Shown: positions 43,379 to 52,708, numbered from the stretch's first letter. The stretch is DNA of 64,000 nt from JBGSIC01 sp041751875 (GCA_041751875.1 JBGSIC010000015.1:152400-216399); one strand, 5' to 3'. Notes: generated by a model not told the origin, from the letters alone. Translations and numbers: made by a program.

Positions 43379-45712
43379 GTGAAAAAAAAATGGGGCAAAC
43401 GGATCGGAATCGGACTAGGTGCGGTGCTGGGCCTGCTGATTGTTGCCATGGTGGTGATTCCGATGGTGGTGGATGTCGATGCTTATCGGCCTGACATAAT
43501 CACCGCCGCAGAAAAGCAGCTCAACGGAAAACTCGAGTTGGGGAAACTCAAACTTTCGTTGTGGGGACAGGTTCGTGTGGATGTCGAAGGCTTTGCGCTT
43601 TCCGATGCGAAGGACCAAAAAGTTGTGGCATCAAAGGACGTGTATTTTCATGTTTCCTTCCTGTCGCTGTTGGCAGGAGCGCCTCATGTGACGCTCAATC
43701 TCAAATCGCCCCAACTATGGGTCGTGAAAAATCGACAGGGGCAACTCAATGTAATGCAACTGGTGAAGACGAGCGCGCCGGCAGCGCCGGGGAGCGATGC
43801 GACTGCGCCCACTGCTGAAGTACCAGGATTGGTCAAAAATGCTCGTTTGGGTCTGAGAATCAATGACGCCCAACTTTCGTATGAAGACGCTGTGGCGAAA
43901 TCGAAGTCAGAATTTAATAACGTGAATCTTGAGATGAAAGAAGTGTCTCTCACCCGACCGAGTGAAGTGAATCTGTGGGGTACTGTCGACAGTCAGGTGG
44001 CGGGGATGGTGATCAAGGGGCCCGTTCGTTTGACCGCTAAAGGCGTTCCCGAACTTAAGGAGGGGCAGTTTGCACAATCAGAAATTTCCCTGCGTTGTGA
44101 CCTGTCCGAGTTAGCTATTGAGATGCCCGAAACGTTTGTAAAAACAAAGGACATTCCGGCTTACGTTGAAGGAAAGATTGTACTTTCGGAAAAAGAAGCG
44201 CGTTTAGAAAACATGAGCGTGCAGTTTCACAACGCGAGCGTCAAACTAACCGGTCGCGTAGAAAATGCTTTAAGTCCAACAGAAGAAAATCCGCTTCGGC
44301 TAGACATGGGCTTTGAATCAAACGCGATTGCACTGGCTCCTTGGAAAGACCTTGTCGTTTCCTTGAGGCCCTACGATCTCACCGGCGAAATGGGTGTGAA
44401 AGGGTTTGTAAAGGGTGTTCTCGCTAAACTGGAATACGAAGCACGGCCTTACCTAAAGGGAATGACGCTTTCGGGAGCACAATTAAAAGGCAAACCCAAA
44501 GTGGAAGCTTCCGCGTTGATTCAAACCGACAGAGTCACCAAGATGGAAATGTGGATGACCTCTCCGGGGAACGATTTGCGGGTGACGGGGAGGGTCGATT
44601 CCTTCACGGCTCCCCGTTTTGCTGTATTGGTTAATTCCACGGGAATGGATCTCGACCAGCTCATTAAATTTCCTCCCAAAAGCGCGCAGCAGGCAGCGGT
44701 GAAGGCGACGCCCGTGGAAAAACCGGCTGATCTGGATGCCCTGCTAAATCCTTTGCGTAAGAATGAAATGGCAAAAAAGGCATCGGGCTCAGTAGAAGTA
44801 CAAATAGAAAAACTCAAAGCCTATGAAGTTGCTATGTCGCAACTTCGCGGCAAAATGACTCTGCAGAATTTGGTGGTCAACACCGAGAAATTTGCAATGG
44901 TCGTTTTCGATGGAAAAATGAATGCTCAGTCGCGAGTTGAGTTGGCGTCTAAGATGCCTGCCTACGACTTTAAATTGGATTTACAGGGGCTCGATCTTCA
45001 AAAGGCCGTTGCTTCCCAGTTTAACCCGTTCAAAAATACCTTGGTGGGCAAAGCGAATTTTCAGACCTCGCTGAAAGGCCAAAGCTTTAACTCTGACACC
45101 GCAAAAAAGCTGCTAAAAGGCTCTGGTAAAATGCGCATCGATGATGCTGTGTTTAATACGATTGATATTGGCAAGGTTGCGGCGCAGGCAATTAACAGTG
45201 CATTAGTACAAGTCGGCGACAAAGTGGCCCAACTCAAAGGTAAAACGGTTACTCCTCCACGCGAACAGAAGTCAGAATACCAATCAGTCACGGGAGACTT
45301 TACGCTGAACGATGGTTTGTTTCGTGCGCCCAATTTTTTTGCCAAAGCGAAAGAAAAACGTGGCATTGATATCAAAGGGAACACGGAAGTGAACGTGATT
45401 ACGAACGCCCTGCGAGCGGATTGGGAATTGATCGATACCTACAATGAGCTCAGAGCCCGCGATATCGGTGCGAACATTGCCGGGGTGCAAATCAATCATA
45501 TTTTAGCAAAAGGGAATGAGCCGGTGCGCTTTCCCATCCGGGTGGAAGGTACGGTTTTTGCTCCGCAGATTTCCTACGCTTCTGTTCCGGGTGCGCTAGT
45601 GAATGTGGCTTTGGGCAATCTGAAAAACGCGGGCGAGGCGAAAGCCAAAGCGGCTGTGCAGAACGAAGTCAAAAAACAGGCTGGAAATTTGCTCAAAGGA
45701 ATTTTTAAGTAA
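43379..45712 (+). CDS. AsmA-family envelope protein
   Basis: The 777-residue protein has an N-terminal transmembrane helix (about 8-30), then AsmA-type repeats beginning with YRPDIITAAEKQLNGKLELGKLKLSLWGQVRV, typical of the family start, and a C-terminal region LLKGSGKMRIDDAVFNTIDIGKVA also characteristic. AsmA-like proteins form long grooves that may carry phospholipid between membranes. Start is a GTG. The product stays anchored in the inner membrane with the bulk in the periplasm. Confidence 0.9.
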   Translation: MKKKWGKRIGIGLGAVLGLLIVAMVVIPMVVDVDAYRPDIITAAEKQLNGKLELGKLKLSLWGQVRVDVEGFALSDAKDQKVVASKDVYFHVSFLSLLAGAPHVTLNLKSPQLWVVKNRQGQLNVMQLVKTSAPAAPGSDATAPTAEVPGLVKNARLGLRINDAQLSYEDAVAKSKSEFNNVNLEMKEVSLTRPSEVNLWGTVDSQVAGMVIKGPVRLTAKGVPELKEGQFAQSEISLRCDLSELAIEMPETFVKTKDIPAYVEGKIVLSEKEARLENMSVQFHNASVKLTGRVENALSPTEENPLRLDMGFESNAIALAPWKDLVVSLRPYDLTGEMGVKGFVKGVLAKLEYEARPYLKGMTLSGAQLKGKPKVEASALIQTDRVTKMEMWMTSPGNDLRVTGRVDSFTAPRFAVLVNSTGMDLDQLIKFPPKSAQQAAVKATPVEKPADLDALLNPLRKNEMAKKASGSVEVQIEKLKAYEVAMSQLRGKMTLQNLVVNTEKFAMVVFDGKMNAQSRVELASKMPAYDFKLDLQGLDLQKAVASQFNPFKNTLVGKANFQTSLKGQSFNSDTAKKLLKGSGKMRIDDAVFNTIDIGKVAAQAINSALVQVGDKVAQLKGKTVTPPREQKSEYQSVTGDFTLNDGLFRAPNFFAKAKEKRGIDIKGNTEVNVITNALRADWELIDTYNELRARDIGANIAGVQINHILAKGNEPVRFPIRVEGTVFAPQISYASVPGALVNVALGNLKNAGEAKAKAAVQNEVKKQAGNLLKGIFK

Positions 45713-45733
45713 AAAGCCGTAGTGGAGGATCCG

Positions 45734-46231
45734 ATGAAAAAGTTAGCTGGAATAGTAATCGCGATGGGAATGTTGTGGCATGTGTCTGCGCAAGCTGATG
45801 AATGGGCGGAATCGCAGATGTATGTGGGATTGAACGGTGGCATTGCTAGTTATACGAACCTACCCGCGAGCAGTAGCTTCTCGATGGGGTTCGATTTTGG
45901 GACCTTCAGTGCTTCAGGATTCGGTGTTGGTGGTTTTGTAACCCTTCTCGACACGCTGGGAACGAGCAAGGTGACTACGCTTGGCGGTGAAATCGCTTAC
46001 CAATTTCGAAAGAAGTGGCTAGCCATTCGTTTGGGTGGTCGCGTGGGAGCGCTGATTAACAGCTCAGGGGGAGCCTCGGCTGCTTCGCTTCTTGTGGGGC
46101 CAGTTGCCGGTGCCAGTATTCTAGTCACCGATGTGGTGAGTCTCGGCGTGAGCGTTGGGTGGGCAACGACCACCAAGTCGCCCGCGATCACACGCATTGA
46201 TCCACGTATCGAACTTCGCTACGTCCTTTAA
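45734..46231 (+). CDS. Small outer-membrane beta-barrel-like protein
   Basis: From the ATG at 45734 (after GGAGG) the 165-residue product has a signal peptide ending near VSAQADEW and a mature part of alternating hydrophobic/glycine strands ending in a C-terminal ELRYVL, which fits an OmpA/OmpW-type eight-stranded barrel. No named family was recognised. It lies 21 bases after the AsmA gene and seven before a lipoprotein gene, suggesting an envelope operon. Confidence 0.75.
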   Translation: MKKLAGIVIAMGMLWHVSAQADEWAESQMYVGLNGGIASYTNLPASSSFSMGFDFGTFSASGFGVGGFVTLLDTLGTSKVTTLGGEIAYQFRKKWLAIRLGGRVGALINSSGGASAASLLVGPVAGASILVTDVVSLGVSVGWATTTKSPAITRIDPRIELRYVL

Positions 46232-46237
46232 AGCAGC

Positions 46238-46645
46238 ATGCGAGTTTTTATTTATGTGCTCAGCGTGTTTCTTTGTTTTGGGTGCGCGAGTTCGTCCGGA
46301 CCTGCGGCTTCTAGTTTTGCTAGAGAAAAGCGTCTCGTTCGGCAACTGTTTCGTGAGGCAATCGTCGAGGCGGAAAAAGGCGATTTCCGAGCGGCGCTCA
46401 AAAGAGCCGATCGGGTAAAAAAAATCCGGATGGGTTCTTATACCCGCCACATCGCGGAAGCGCAGAATTTGTCTATCCGTCTGCACTGTCTGCGCCGCCT
46501 CAAAGGAAGACCCGAATCGGAAATTCCGGATAATTGTCGTCTGCACGATGGGAACCTAAGTGCCTCGCGTCTCCAGTTAATGGACATGTTGGACGAGATG
46601 GAAACACAAGAGCAGATGGAAAGTGATGGCGCCGACCAGCACTGA
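46238..46645 (+). CDS. Small lipoprotein, unknown function
   Basis: The 135-residue product has a signal peptide with lipobox CFGC (Cys16). The mature part is helical, basic in the first half (REKRLVRQLFREAIVEAEKGDF resembles a single TPR-like helix pair) and acidic at the C-terminus. Function unknown. It follows the barrel-like gene closely and precedes the O-antigen-ligase-like gene by 42 bases. Confidence 0.7.
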   Translation: MRVFIYVLSVFLCFGCASSSGPAASSFAREKRLVRQLFREAIVEAEKGDFRAALKRADRVKKIRMGSYTRHIAEAQNLSIRLHCLRRLKGRPESEIPDNCRLHDGNLSASRLQLMDMLDEMETQEQMESDGADQH

Positions 46646-46687
46646 AGAGGGCTTTACCCGGCCCTGCTAGTTTGATAAGAAAAACAG

Positions 46688-47932
46688 ATGGTTAACCGGG
46701 GTTTAGGAGACGCCGCTTTAAGTGGGGCACTCAGTCTTGGCTTAGTGGCCGCCTATCTGTTTCCTCCCGCGCTTCCCTGGCTACTAGGGGTTTCGGTCAT
46801 CTTTGGCTGGTGGAGTTTGGGAACGCAGGGGATTATTTCGGTTCGAAATGTTCCCCTGTTTTGGCCTCTGCTTGTCTTGGCGGGAAGCCTTTTTCTATCT
46901 GGTAGCCGCGCGCCCCGGTCGGAATGGTTTTCGTATTTTCAAGCCGGTGTGGCGGTCCTGCTTTACTTCCTGTTTTTGTCGGTTTTCGCTCGGTTTCCGT
47001 CGTCACGGAAGCGTTTACTAGGTCTTGCCGTGATTCTCAGCTGCGTGCTGGGTTTAGTGGCCCTTTTCCAGTTTGTGGGACTCGTTTCACCGGGCTGGGC
47101 ATTCGGGTATGGATTGCAACCCATTCGAGGGAGTGGAGATCAGCTTTTTCACGCCGCTGGATTGCAGCCGCGTGCGCTAGCGTTTGGTTGTCAGCTTCTC
47201 TTTTTGTTCCACATTTTGCTCGGCTTCTTTGTGGTGGGGGAAAAAGCAAATCGCAAACTCGCGTTGGTGGGTTTGTTCTTTTGCTCGTTGGCGATACTGC
47301 TAACTTTCTCCAAAGGGACTTGGTGGGGATGGTGGATTTCCTTACTGGGTGTCGGACTCGTCGTCTCTCGCCGAGCTTTTCTGCGCGTGAGTTTCGCTCT
47401 GGGTCTGGGACTTGCCCTTCTTGCGGCGGTGAGCCCGGTGTTTCGCGCGCGTATCGCAGGAATGGGAGCGGGAAGTTCGCACCATCGGATTGAGCGCTGG
47501 CAGACTAGTTGGGATGCTCTCCGAGGGGCGACGCTATTGGGCTCTCCAAGTGAATCGGCGGGCGAGAAATCACTCAGCCTTTACCGCGAGGTCTTAGCAG
47601 CAAGTGGTTGGGCCGGCTGGGCGGCGTTGATGGCTTTTTTGGGAGGGGCGTTGGGGGTTCTTGTGCGAGCTTACCGACGGGCTGTGCGCTTGAAGAATAA
47701 GGGTGACCAAGCGATGGCGCTTGCGGGTCTAGGAGTGTGGACCGCGTTCTGCGTGACGGGAACCTTTGTGCAGCAGGCAAGTGTCGTTTCCCGTGTCGTT
47801 ATTTTTCTTTTTGTTTTTGCTTGGAGTATTTCGCCCTTGCGCGCTGAGCAACTCGCTCGTCCCCGTAAACTTTCGTGGTGGGGAAAGCCAATGAATTCCG
47901 TATTCGTATCGGAGAGGGGAGGCCTAGGGTGA
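46688..47932 (+). CDS. O-antigen ligase/polymerase-like membrane protein
   Basis: The 414-residue protein has about 11 hydrophobic helices and a large extracytoplasmic loop containing SSHHRIERWQTSWDALRGA, resembling the Wzy_C/WaaL loop with its H-x-R-x-x-x-W-x-x-x-x pattern. Such proteins join or polymerise sugar chains on the outer face of the inner membrane. A glycosyltransferase of the GT39 type lies 0.6 kb downstream across a tRNA. Substrate unknown. Confidence 0.75.
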   Translation: MVNRGLGDAALSGALSLGLVAAYLFPPALPWLLGVSVIFGWWSLGTQGIISVRNVPLFWPLLVLAGSLFLSGSRAPRSEWFSYFQAGVAVLLYFLFLSVFARFPSSRKRLLGLAVILSCVLGLVALFQFVGLVSPGWAFGYGLQPIRGSGDQLFHAAGLQPRALAFGCQLLFLFHILLGFFVVGEKANRKLALVGLFFCSLAILLTFSKGTWWGWWISLLGVGLVVSRRAFLRVSFALGLGLALLAAVSPVFRARIAGMGAGSSHHRIERWQTSWDALRGATLLGSPSESAGEKSLSLYREVLAASGWAGWAALMAFLGGALGVLVRAYRRAVRLKNKGDQAMALAGLGVWTAFCVTGTFVQQASVVSRVVIFLFVFAWSISPLRAEQLARPRKLSWWGKPMNSVFVSERGGLG

Positions 47933-47992
47933 GGCCGTTTTTCCTGAAGACAAATCCCCCAATTCCCCCTAAGATTGGCCTTTCATTCGTAC

Positions 47993-48064
47993 TGGGGCGT
48001 CGACAAGTGGTAAGTCACAGGATTTTGATTCCTGCATTCGGAGGTTCGACCCCTCCCGCCCCAA
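47993..48064 (+). tRNA. tRNA-Gln (anticodon TTG)
   Basis: The 72-base sequence folds as a full cloverleaf: acceptor stem TGGGGCG/CGCCCCA, D-arm GAC...GTC, anticodon stem CAGGA/TCCTG around TTTTGAT (anticodon TTG, glutamine) and T-arm GGAGG-TTCGACC-CCTCC, discriminator A. The 3' CCA is not encoded (next bases CTC), so CCA must be added by nucleotidyltransferase. A broken copy of the acceptor ends follows at 48147-48177. Confidence 0.95.
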
Positions 48065-48144
48065 CTCTCAGGCTCTCGTCTGGTCATTAGCATTCCCTAT
48101 AATTCGAGTTTCTTATCTGGTGTTCTCGCTGAGGCTCGAACACG
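48057..48144. repeat. First copy of a tandem repeat that begins in the tRNA-Gln 3' end
   Basis: An 88-base unit starting with the last bases of the tRNA (CGCCCCAACTCTCA) is repeated at 48170-48256 with only a handful of differences and one single-base deletion; the units start 113 bases apart. Each contains TTCGAG...CTCGAA and GTGTTC...GAACAC inverted arms and could fold as a hairpin, possibly a terminator. Confidence 0.75.
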
Positions 48145-48146
48145 AA

Positions 48147-48177
48147 TGGGGCGCTCGGTGCCGAACCTCCGCCCCAA
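48147..48177. pseudogene. Collapsed tRNA-Gln copy (acceptor-stem remnant)
   Basis: TGGGGCG at 48147-48153 and CGCCCCA at 48170-48176, exactly the acceptor arms of the intact tRNA, are separated by only 16 bases. With the duplicated 3' flank this looks like a second tandem tRNA-Gln whose body was deleted. Confidence 0.6.
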
Positions 48178-48256
48178 CTCTCACGCTCTCGTCTGGTCAT
48201 TAGCATTCCCCACAGTTCGAGTTTCTTATCTGGTGTTCTCGCTGGGCTCGAACACG
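48170..48256. repeat. Second copy of the tRNA-flank tandem repeat
   Basis: This is the near-identical partner of 48057-48144, again opening with the tRNA 3' end sequence. Differences include CCTATA/CCCACA in the middle and a one-base deletion in GCTGAGG/GCTGGG. Confidence 0.75.
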
Positions 48257-48555
48257 TGATACCCCCGAAGCGCCGCTCGTCTTAAAAGGCATGGTCTTCT
48301 CGAAGGGGGAACGAGACGCAATCCCAATCTTGAAAAATATACTATCGCTTTCCTAGTAAGAATTTTTTAAATGCTCTCTGAGCAAGGATCTTCGGCGATC
48401 AACTGTTCTTAAGAATAGTTGATAATGAATGTTATGCGACACTCTGACGGTTTCTGACCTTAGGAGTGACGAGCACCGAATCTACTTAAATAGAACTTCT
48501 TGAAAACGCGCGCACAACATCCGCGGTTTCAAATAGTGACTTGGGCGCGAGCTGA
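48257..48555. other. About 300 bases without a gene, holding a 26-bp palindrome
   Basis: No reading frame is convincing. The stretch is richer in A+T than its surroundings. Its one clear structure is the palindrome at 48398-48423. Confidence 0.5.
48398..48423. promoter_or_regulatory. 26-bp near-perfect palindrome without loop
   Basis: The 13-base half ATCAACTGTTCTT is followed directly by AAGAATAGTTGAT, its complement with one change. A loopless palindrome of this size is typical of a dimeric protein-binding site or a recombination site; nearby genes give no direct clue to the protein. Confidence 0.5.
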
Positions 48556-49997
48556 CTATGCCAAAGCGGCTAGCTGAAAGATTTGGTAAGGACCGACGGT
48601 TTCGATCAGCTGGTAGTGGGCGAGGAGTTCGGGGGGAAGCACGAAGCTTTGTTTTTCCTCATGCGGGTGAAGAACCAGAAGGGTGGGAGGCGAAGCAAAA
48701 AGGGCTGCGTAGGCTTCGCGCAGGTGCCTTTCATTGTTTTTGTAGTGTACCCAAGTGAAATAGCGTGTGGGCGCCGGACGTTGGGCCAGATAATTAATCA
48801 GCGTTTCTCCTCCCCAGACAAAAAGGGTGTCTTTCGGGCCGCTGTTTGCACGAATGACTTCGACTGTTCTGAGAAGCGATGCATTCAGATTGTCCTTAGA
48901 CAGCGAGCTGGTGATACGAAATCCTTGAACGTAAAACAAGGCACAGATCCCTAGCAAGAAAGCGCCCACTTTGCTCTGAAAGCCGACAGGAAGAAATGTC
49001 ACCGCTGCAACAGGAGCCAAAGCAAACGGAAGCGCCATTTGCAAAAAGTAGTGGGCGTACTGATGACCGGGCGCCACTACACCGAGGAAAGACATTACAA
49101 AGAGCGCGCCCAAAGCGAGTGCTTGGGTTGGTGCCTTTTTCCTTCCCAAGTAAAGTAAACCCGCCATGCCCAGTGTTCCTAGAACGGTCGGCAAGCTAAA
49201 CCCTAGCGCGGTTCCGTAAAAAGATAGAGCCCATTGTTTCGCGCCAGAAGCCGAGGGGGAAACGTAATGAAGGTTATAAACAAAGTAGTCTTTCCAAAGT
49301 AGGGAGCCTTGACCTAAAAATAAAAACGGTAAGAAAACTAAAAAGGCGCACGTGAGTGCCCCAGCACCGAAGCAAGCACACAACCGATTGGCTCTAGAGC
49401 GATCGCCCGTCTTGATTCCCCGGTAGAGAAAGTAAAGCGGGATCCACGAAAGGGAGAAGGCCGCATTCATTTTAATAAAAAAAAAAAAGCGAAGCCGAAC
49501 GCAAACCCTTGTCCTACGACAGTCCATGAGGTGTGGCCCAATCGCTCGCCTCGAAAGAACAGCCAGAGGCCGACACTTACCGGAACAAGCATGAAGATTT
49601 CGGCGCTGCACCCTAGCCCCCCAAAGTGCACGAACATCAGCCCGTAAAGTGCGGGGGCGATCAAAGCCAACGAGAAACGGGCCCCTATTTCGCGCGCGGT
49701 CTGAAAGACAAATCCCATCGAGAGGATCAAGGTCAGAGTCGTAAACACACGCAAAGGTTCCAAACTTCCGGGAAAGACCGCAATAGGCAGGGCAAAAATC
49801 CAGTAGAGAAGGGGCCCTTTGTGATCAAAAGCGTGGAGGTAGGGCAGCCCATGCTCGAGCGCGCTTTGCGCTACATAAAAGTAGACCGATTCATCCCAAT
49901 CCAGCACGAGCGCGGTGTGAAGCGGCGCACGGACCGCAAAGAGAGCAACTGAAAGGAACACGAGACTTAACCAAATCATGTGCTGGAAAAGTAACAT
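48556..49997 (-). pseudogene. GT39/ArnT-type membrane glycosyltransferase split by a frameshift
   Basis: Two reading frames make one protein. The first (49997 to a stop at 49467, 176 residues) has the N-terminal GT39/PMT features: LDWDESVYFYVAQSALEHG (the conserved D-E of the first loop) and HAFDHKGPLLYWIF. The second frame continues from the run of 12 T on the coding strand (12 A at 49477-49488) with more membrane helices to 48556. Adding one T or removing two joins them. Family members transfer sugars from polyprenyl phosphate. The break may be an assembly error, a true pseudogene, phase variation or transcriptional slippage. Confidence 0.75.
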
Positions 49998-50083
49998 GCC
50001 TATCCCCCGTTGAAAAACGCGATGAGTACGTAATAATAAACATTATACGACTATCGTTGGGCTTTTTAGGAATAATTTTAAGG

Positions 50084-50100
50084 ACGGGGCTACGCCCCGT
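50084..50100. other. GC-rich hairpin in the divergent intergenic region
   Basis: ACGGGGC-TAC-GCCCCGT is a perfect 7-bp stem with a 3-base loop, followed by TTCT on the + strand. It lies between two divergent genes, so it is not an expected terminator; it may be a leader hairpin or operator. Confidence 0.4.
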
Positions 50101-50203
50101 TTCTAAGGACTCTCTTCACGGTCTGGCGGGGGATGCCGATAGAGAAGGGAGTGGAGAGCTTGAGAAATGGGGTTAACTCCGCTAAAACTGCTCTATCAGC
50201 TGT

Positions 50204-50842
50204 ATGCAACGTTCAGGTCCACATAAAGGTCGGAGTGCAGTTGGGCTCTTACTCACTGGTTTAACATTATGGCTAAGCGCCTGCGCGGGCCCGGAGGTTC
50301 GCGAGACAGCGACCGCCGTCGTTGAGACTCCACCGGCGCCTGTTTCTTATGCTCACCTTCCTAAGCGAGGTCCGAAGGATCCCATTTCTGTTGTTTTGCT
50401 TCCTCCTCAGCGGGACAAAGAGCTAGAGGGGTTGGAGCGACAAGTCCCCGCGTCCACAACCTTCGCGATTAAAATGGAAAACTTGATGAGTCGTGATCGT
50501 GTGGTTCAGTTGACCGTGGTTGGTCCACGACGGCCTGCGCCTGCGAATTCCGATATAGAAATCCAGCTCGAAGCACACACGCAACAGTTTGTGGGCAAGT
50601 CAAACTATGGTGGCCCTTCGAGCTTGCGCGTTGTAGTGACGGCCGACATCAGGTCGCGCTTTCTCCCTGACAAAGCGTGGATAGAAGAAAGTGGTAAATT
50701 CTTAGAGCGCGATGGACTCTACCGAAAGGTCGCAAAGGAAATTCTTCGCGTGATCCATGAGGAAATGGGCCCCCAGATTCCTGCTGACCGCACTCTCGCT
50801 GGAAAGCCAGAAGTCCCGTTCTCTTTAGATTTGAATAAATAA
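50204..50842 (+). CDS. Lipoprotein of unknown function
   Basis: The 212-residue product has a basic N-terminus, a hydrophobic signal and lipobox LSAC (about Cys27), then a proline/alanine linker and a folded alpha/beta domain with a KMENLMSRDRVVQLTVVGPRR segment. The family is not recognised; the pattern DPISVVLLPPQR near the start recalls small envelope lipoproteins that carry CsgG- or LpoB-like folds, but I cannot confirm this. It converges on the phospholipase-type gene with an 18-base overlap. Confidence 0.65.
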   Translation: MQRSGPHKGRSAVGLLLTGLTLWLSACAGPEVRETATAVVETPPAPVSYAHLPKRGPKDPISVVLLPPQRDKELEGLERQVPASTTFAIKMENLMSRDRVVQLTVVGPRRPAPANSDIEIQLEAHTQQFVGKSNYGGPSSLRVVVTADIRSRFLPDKAWIEESGKFLERDGLYRKVAKEILRVIHEEMGPQIPADRTLAGKPEVPFSLDLNK

Positions 50843-52708
50843 CATATCAATGAAGTGACGGGCGCGTTCGCTTAGGGTGCGCTGCGCTTCGGTGCACGTA
50901 TTGGGATCCCAATAGGCACGTTCTACAATGGTTTTGATAATCCGGTTAGCAACAATCCACTCCGTTTTTTGTTCGTCCGCAGTTGTGATGAGTTCAGATT
51001 CTTCTCTTTGATCCAGCCAACCCCTCGTGATGGGTTCCATTTCGCCTGACGCGAGTAAACGTTTGCGCAATTCACGAAACCAATCTCGGTATTGAACAGC
51101 AAGCGACGCGTTTTCGATCCATACCCCGTTGTTGGTATCCAAGTACTCGCTGCGCGGATCGGCGTTGACCGAACTTACTGTAAGGCTGTGGTCGCCAAAA
51201 ATATTCACCTTCGAATGCAATGATTCCGGCGTATGGTATTCATAAAGTTGAATCGCTCCATTGTGCCGGTCTCCAAGGCGCAAAAGTTCGCGGTATTGGA
51301 AACGGGCAAGTTTGGAAACAAAACCTAAGTCAGAGGATTCCGAAGAATTGGTGTGAATCTCAAATTTTACCCCTCGTTTTACCGCGCGAATCACAGCGAG
51401 GATGATTTTTCCAGGTAGGAAGAAGTAAGCATTTTGTATAAGAATCGTTTCGCCACTTTTAGTGTCATCGATAGACTGAACCCAGCGACGGTTAAATGCG
51501 CTCGGGTATTCGTATAGATAGCGTCCCTTCGTGGCTAGCCAGGGATGCATCGTATTTTCGAAGTACTCGGTGGCTACGTTTTCTTCTTCAAAGGTCACGC
51601 CCTGGACAGGGTTTCCGGGAATGGTATGAGCGTAAGGCGCAAACTCCGCGGCTTTATTTTTAAAATCAGCATAGTGTTTTGCTACCTCACCTTCAGAAAG
51701 GTCGGCCTTTTCAAGAGCCGCTCCCCAGGGCACGAGGCACATCGGACCGTTGGTGGCGCAATCCCAGTACTGTTCAAAGCCAACCAAGGCTTCCTCGGCT
51801 AATTCCGGAGATTCCAATGCAAAGTCGGTATCCATAAAGATATAGTGAAAATCTAGATTGGCGGCGTGCTTTAGGCGTATGGGGTGGTCTTCTTCCCAGT
51901 GGTAAGAGTCTTGAATATTGCGCCCTCCGCCCATTACATGAATCCCATCTACAATAAGTATCTTGTGGTGAAGGCGCTTGGTGAAATCGAACCATGCCGG
52001 CAAATGAATGAGCTTCCGCGAATTATCTTCACCCGTTTCCAGCGCTGCGTATTTTTGTTCGGTGAAGGACTCCACAGTAGGAGCGGTAGAGTCTTCCCAT
52101 CGTCTGAGATAAGGTAAGAGGCCTTGAAGATCTTTGACGCGAGTGGCGAGACCTACGGGAGTGCGACGTCGCAACAGCGCTTCCGTTTTTACAGGCTTAA
52201 GCCATTCTTGAAGCGCGCGCTTAAAATCTAGATTGACGAGTGCACTTAAGAAAGCAAGCGGATCGCCCACGCCCAGGTTTTGTAGATCAGAGATCAGTAC
52301 GGGGGAGGGAGGACGGAAGTAAGCGACCTGTAAATTGCCGCCTCCTTTTGCGACGAGCATTTTAAAAAACTCTGGATAGGATGAGGTACTTATCCAATCA
52401 GTTAGGATGCGTACGGGAATTCCCTGCTTGGCTTTTTCCAGCAAGCGTTCCGTCAAATAGGAGCTGCTAAAATCGCGATCGTAAATGTAATAGGCCAAAT
52501 CGATTTGCTTCTGGGCACTTTCGATAAGTTCAAGGCGCTTCGAATAAGAGGCATTGTTATTGGTGTGTACACTTAGGCGTGCGACCTGGGTGGTTCCCGC
52601 GCGCGTGCGGAAGTGCTCAGCGGAACGTTCGTGTTCGCAGGCGGTGAGAAGCCCCAGAAGAGTCAACCAAACTAAACCCCACCGCTCCCATTTGTGCGCT
52701 TGCACCAT
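50825..52708 (-). CDS. Phospholipase D/cardiolipin synthase-like lipoprotein
   Basis: The 627-residue product has a lipobox signal (LLTAC) when started at the ATG at 52708, which follows GGGAGAGG. Two PLD modules are present. The first has HHKILIVDG followed by GGGRN, a complete HxK(x4)D motif. The second has HSKVNIFGD followed by NADPRS; here the catalytic Asp position holds Gly with an Asp one residue later. ClsC/YmdC-like enzymes use such pairs to make cardiolipin or cleave phospholipids. As a lipoprotein it would work outside the cytoplasm, perhaps on lipids of the cell's own envelope or of a prey cell (speculation). Confidence 0.85.
   Translation of the reverse strand: MVQAHKWERWGLVWLTLLGLLTACEHERSAEHFRTRAGTTQVARLSVHTNNNASYSKRLELIESAQKQIDLAYYIYDRDFSSSYLTERLLEKAKQGIPVRILTDWISTSSYPEFFKMLVAKGGGNLQVAYFRPPSPVLISDLQNLGVGDPLAFLSALVNLDFKRALQEWLKPVKTEALLRRRTPVGLATRVKDLQGLLPYLRRWEDSTAPTVESFTEQKYAALETGEDNSRKLIHLPAWFDFTKRLHHKILIVDGIHVMGGGRNIQDSYHWEEDHPIRLKHAANLDFHYIFMDTDFALESPELAEEALVGFEQYWDCATNGPMCLVPWGAALEKADLSEGEVAKHYADFKNKAAEFAPYAHTIPGNPVQGVTFEEENVATEYFENTMHPWLATKGRYLYEYPSAFNRRWVQSIDDTKSGETILIQNAYFFLPGKIILAVIRAVKRGVKFEIHTNSSESSDLGFVSKLARFQYRELLRLGDRHNGAIQLYEYHTPESLHSKVNIFGDHSLTVSSVNADPRSEYLDTNNGVWIENASLAVQYRDWFRELRKRLLASGEMEPITRGWLDQREESELITTADEQKTEWIVANRIIKTIVERAYWDPNTCTEAQRTLSERARHFIDMLFIQI

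Noticed and set aside
48057..48256. CRISPR array
   Set aside because: There are only two copies of about 88 bases with no uniform spacers, and the unit starts within a tRNA.
50084..50100. Intrinsic terminator
   Set aside because: The stem lies between divergent genes and the T run after it is too short.
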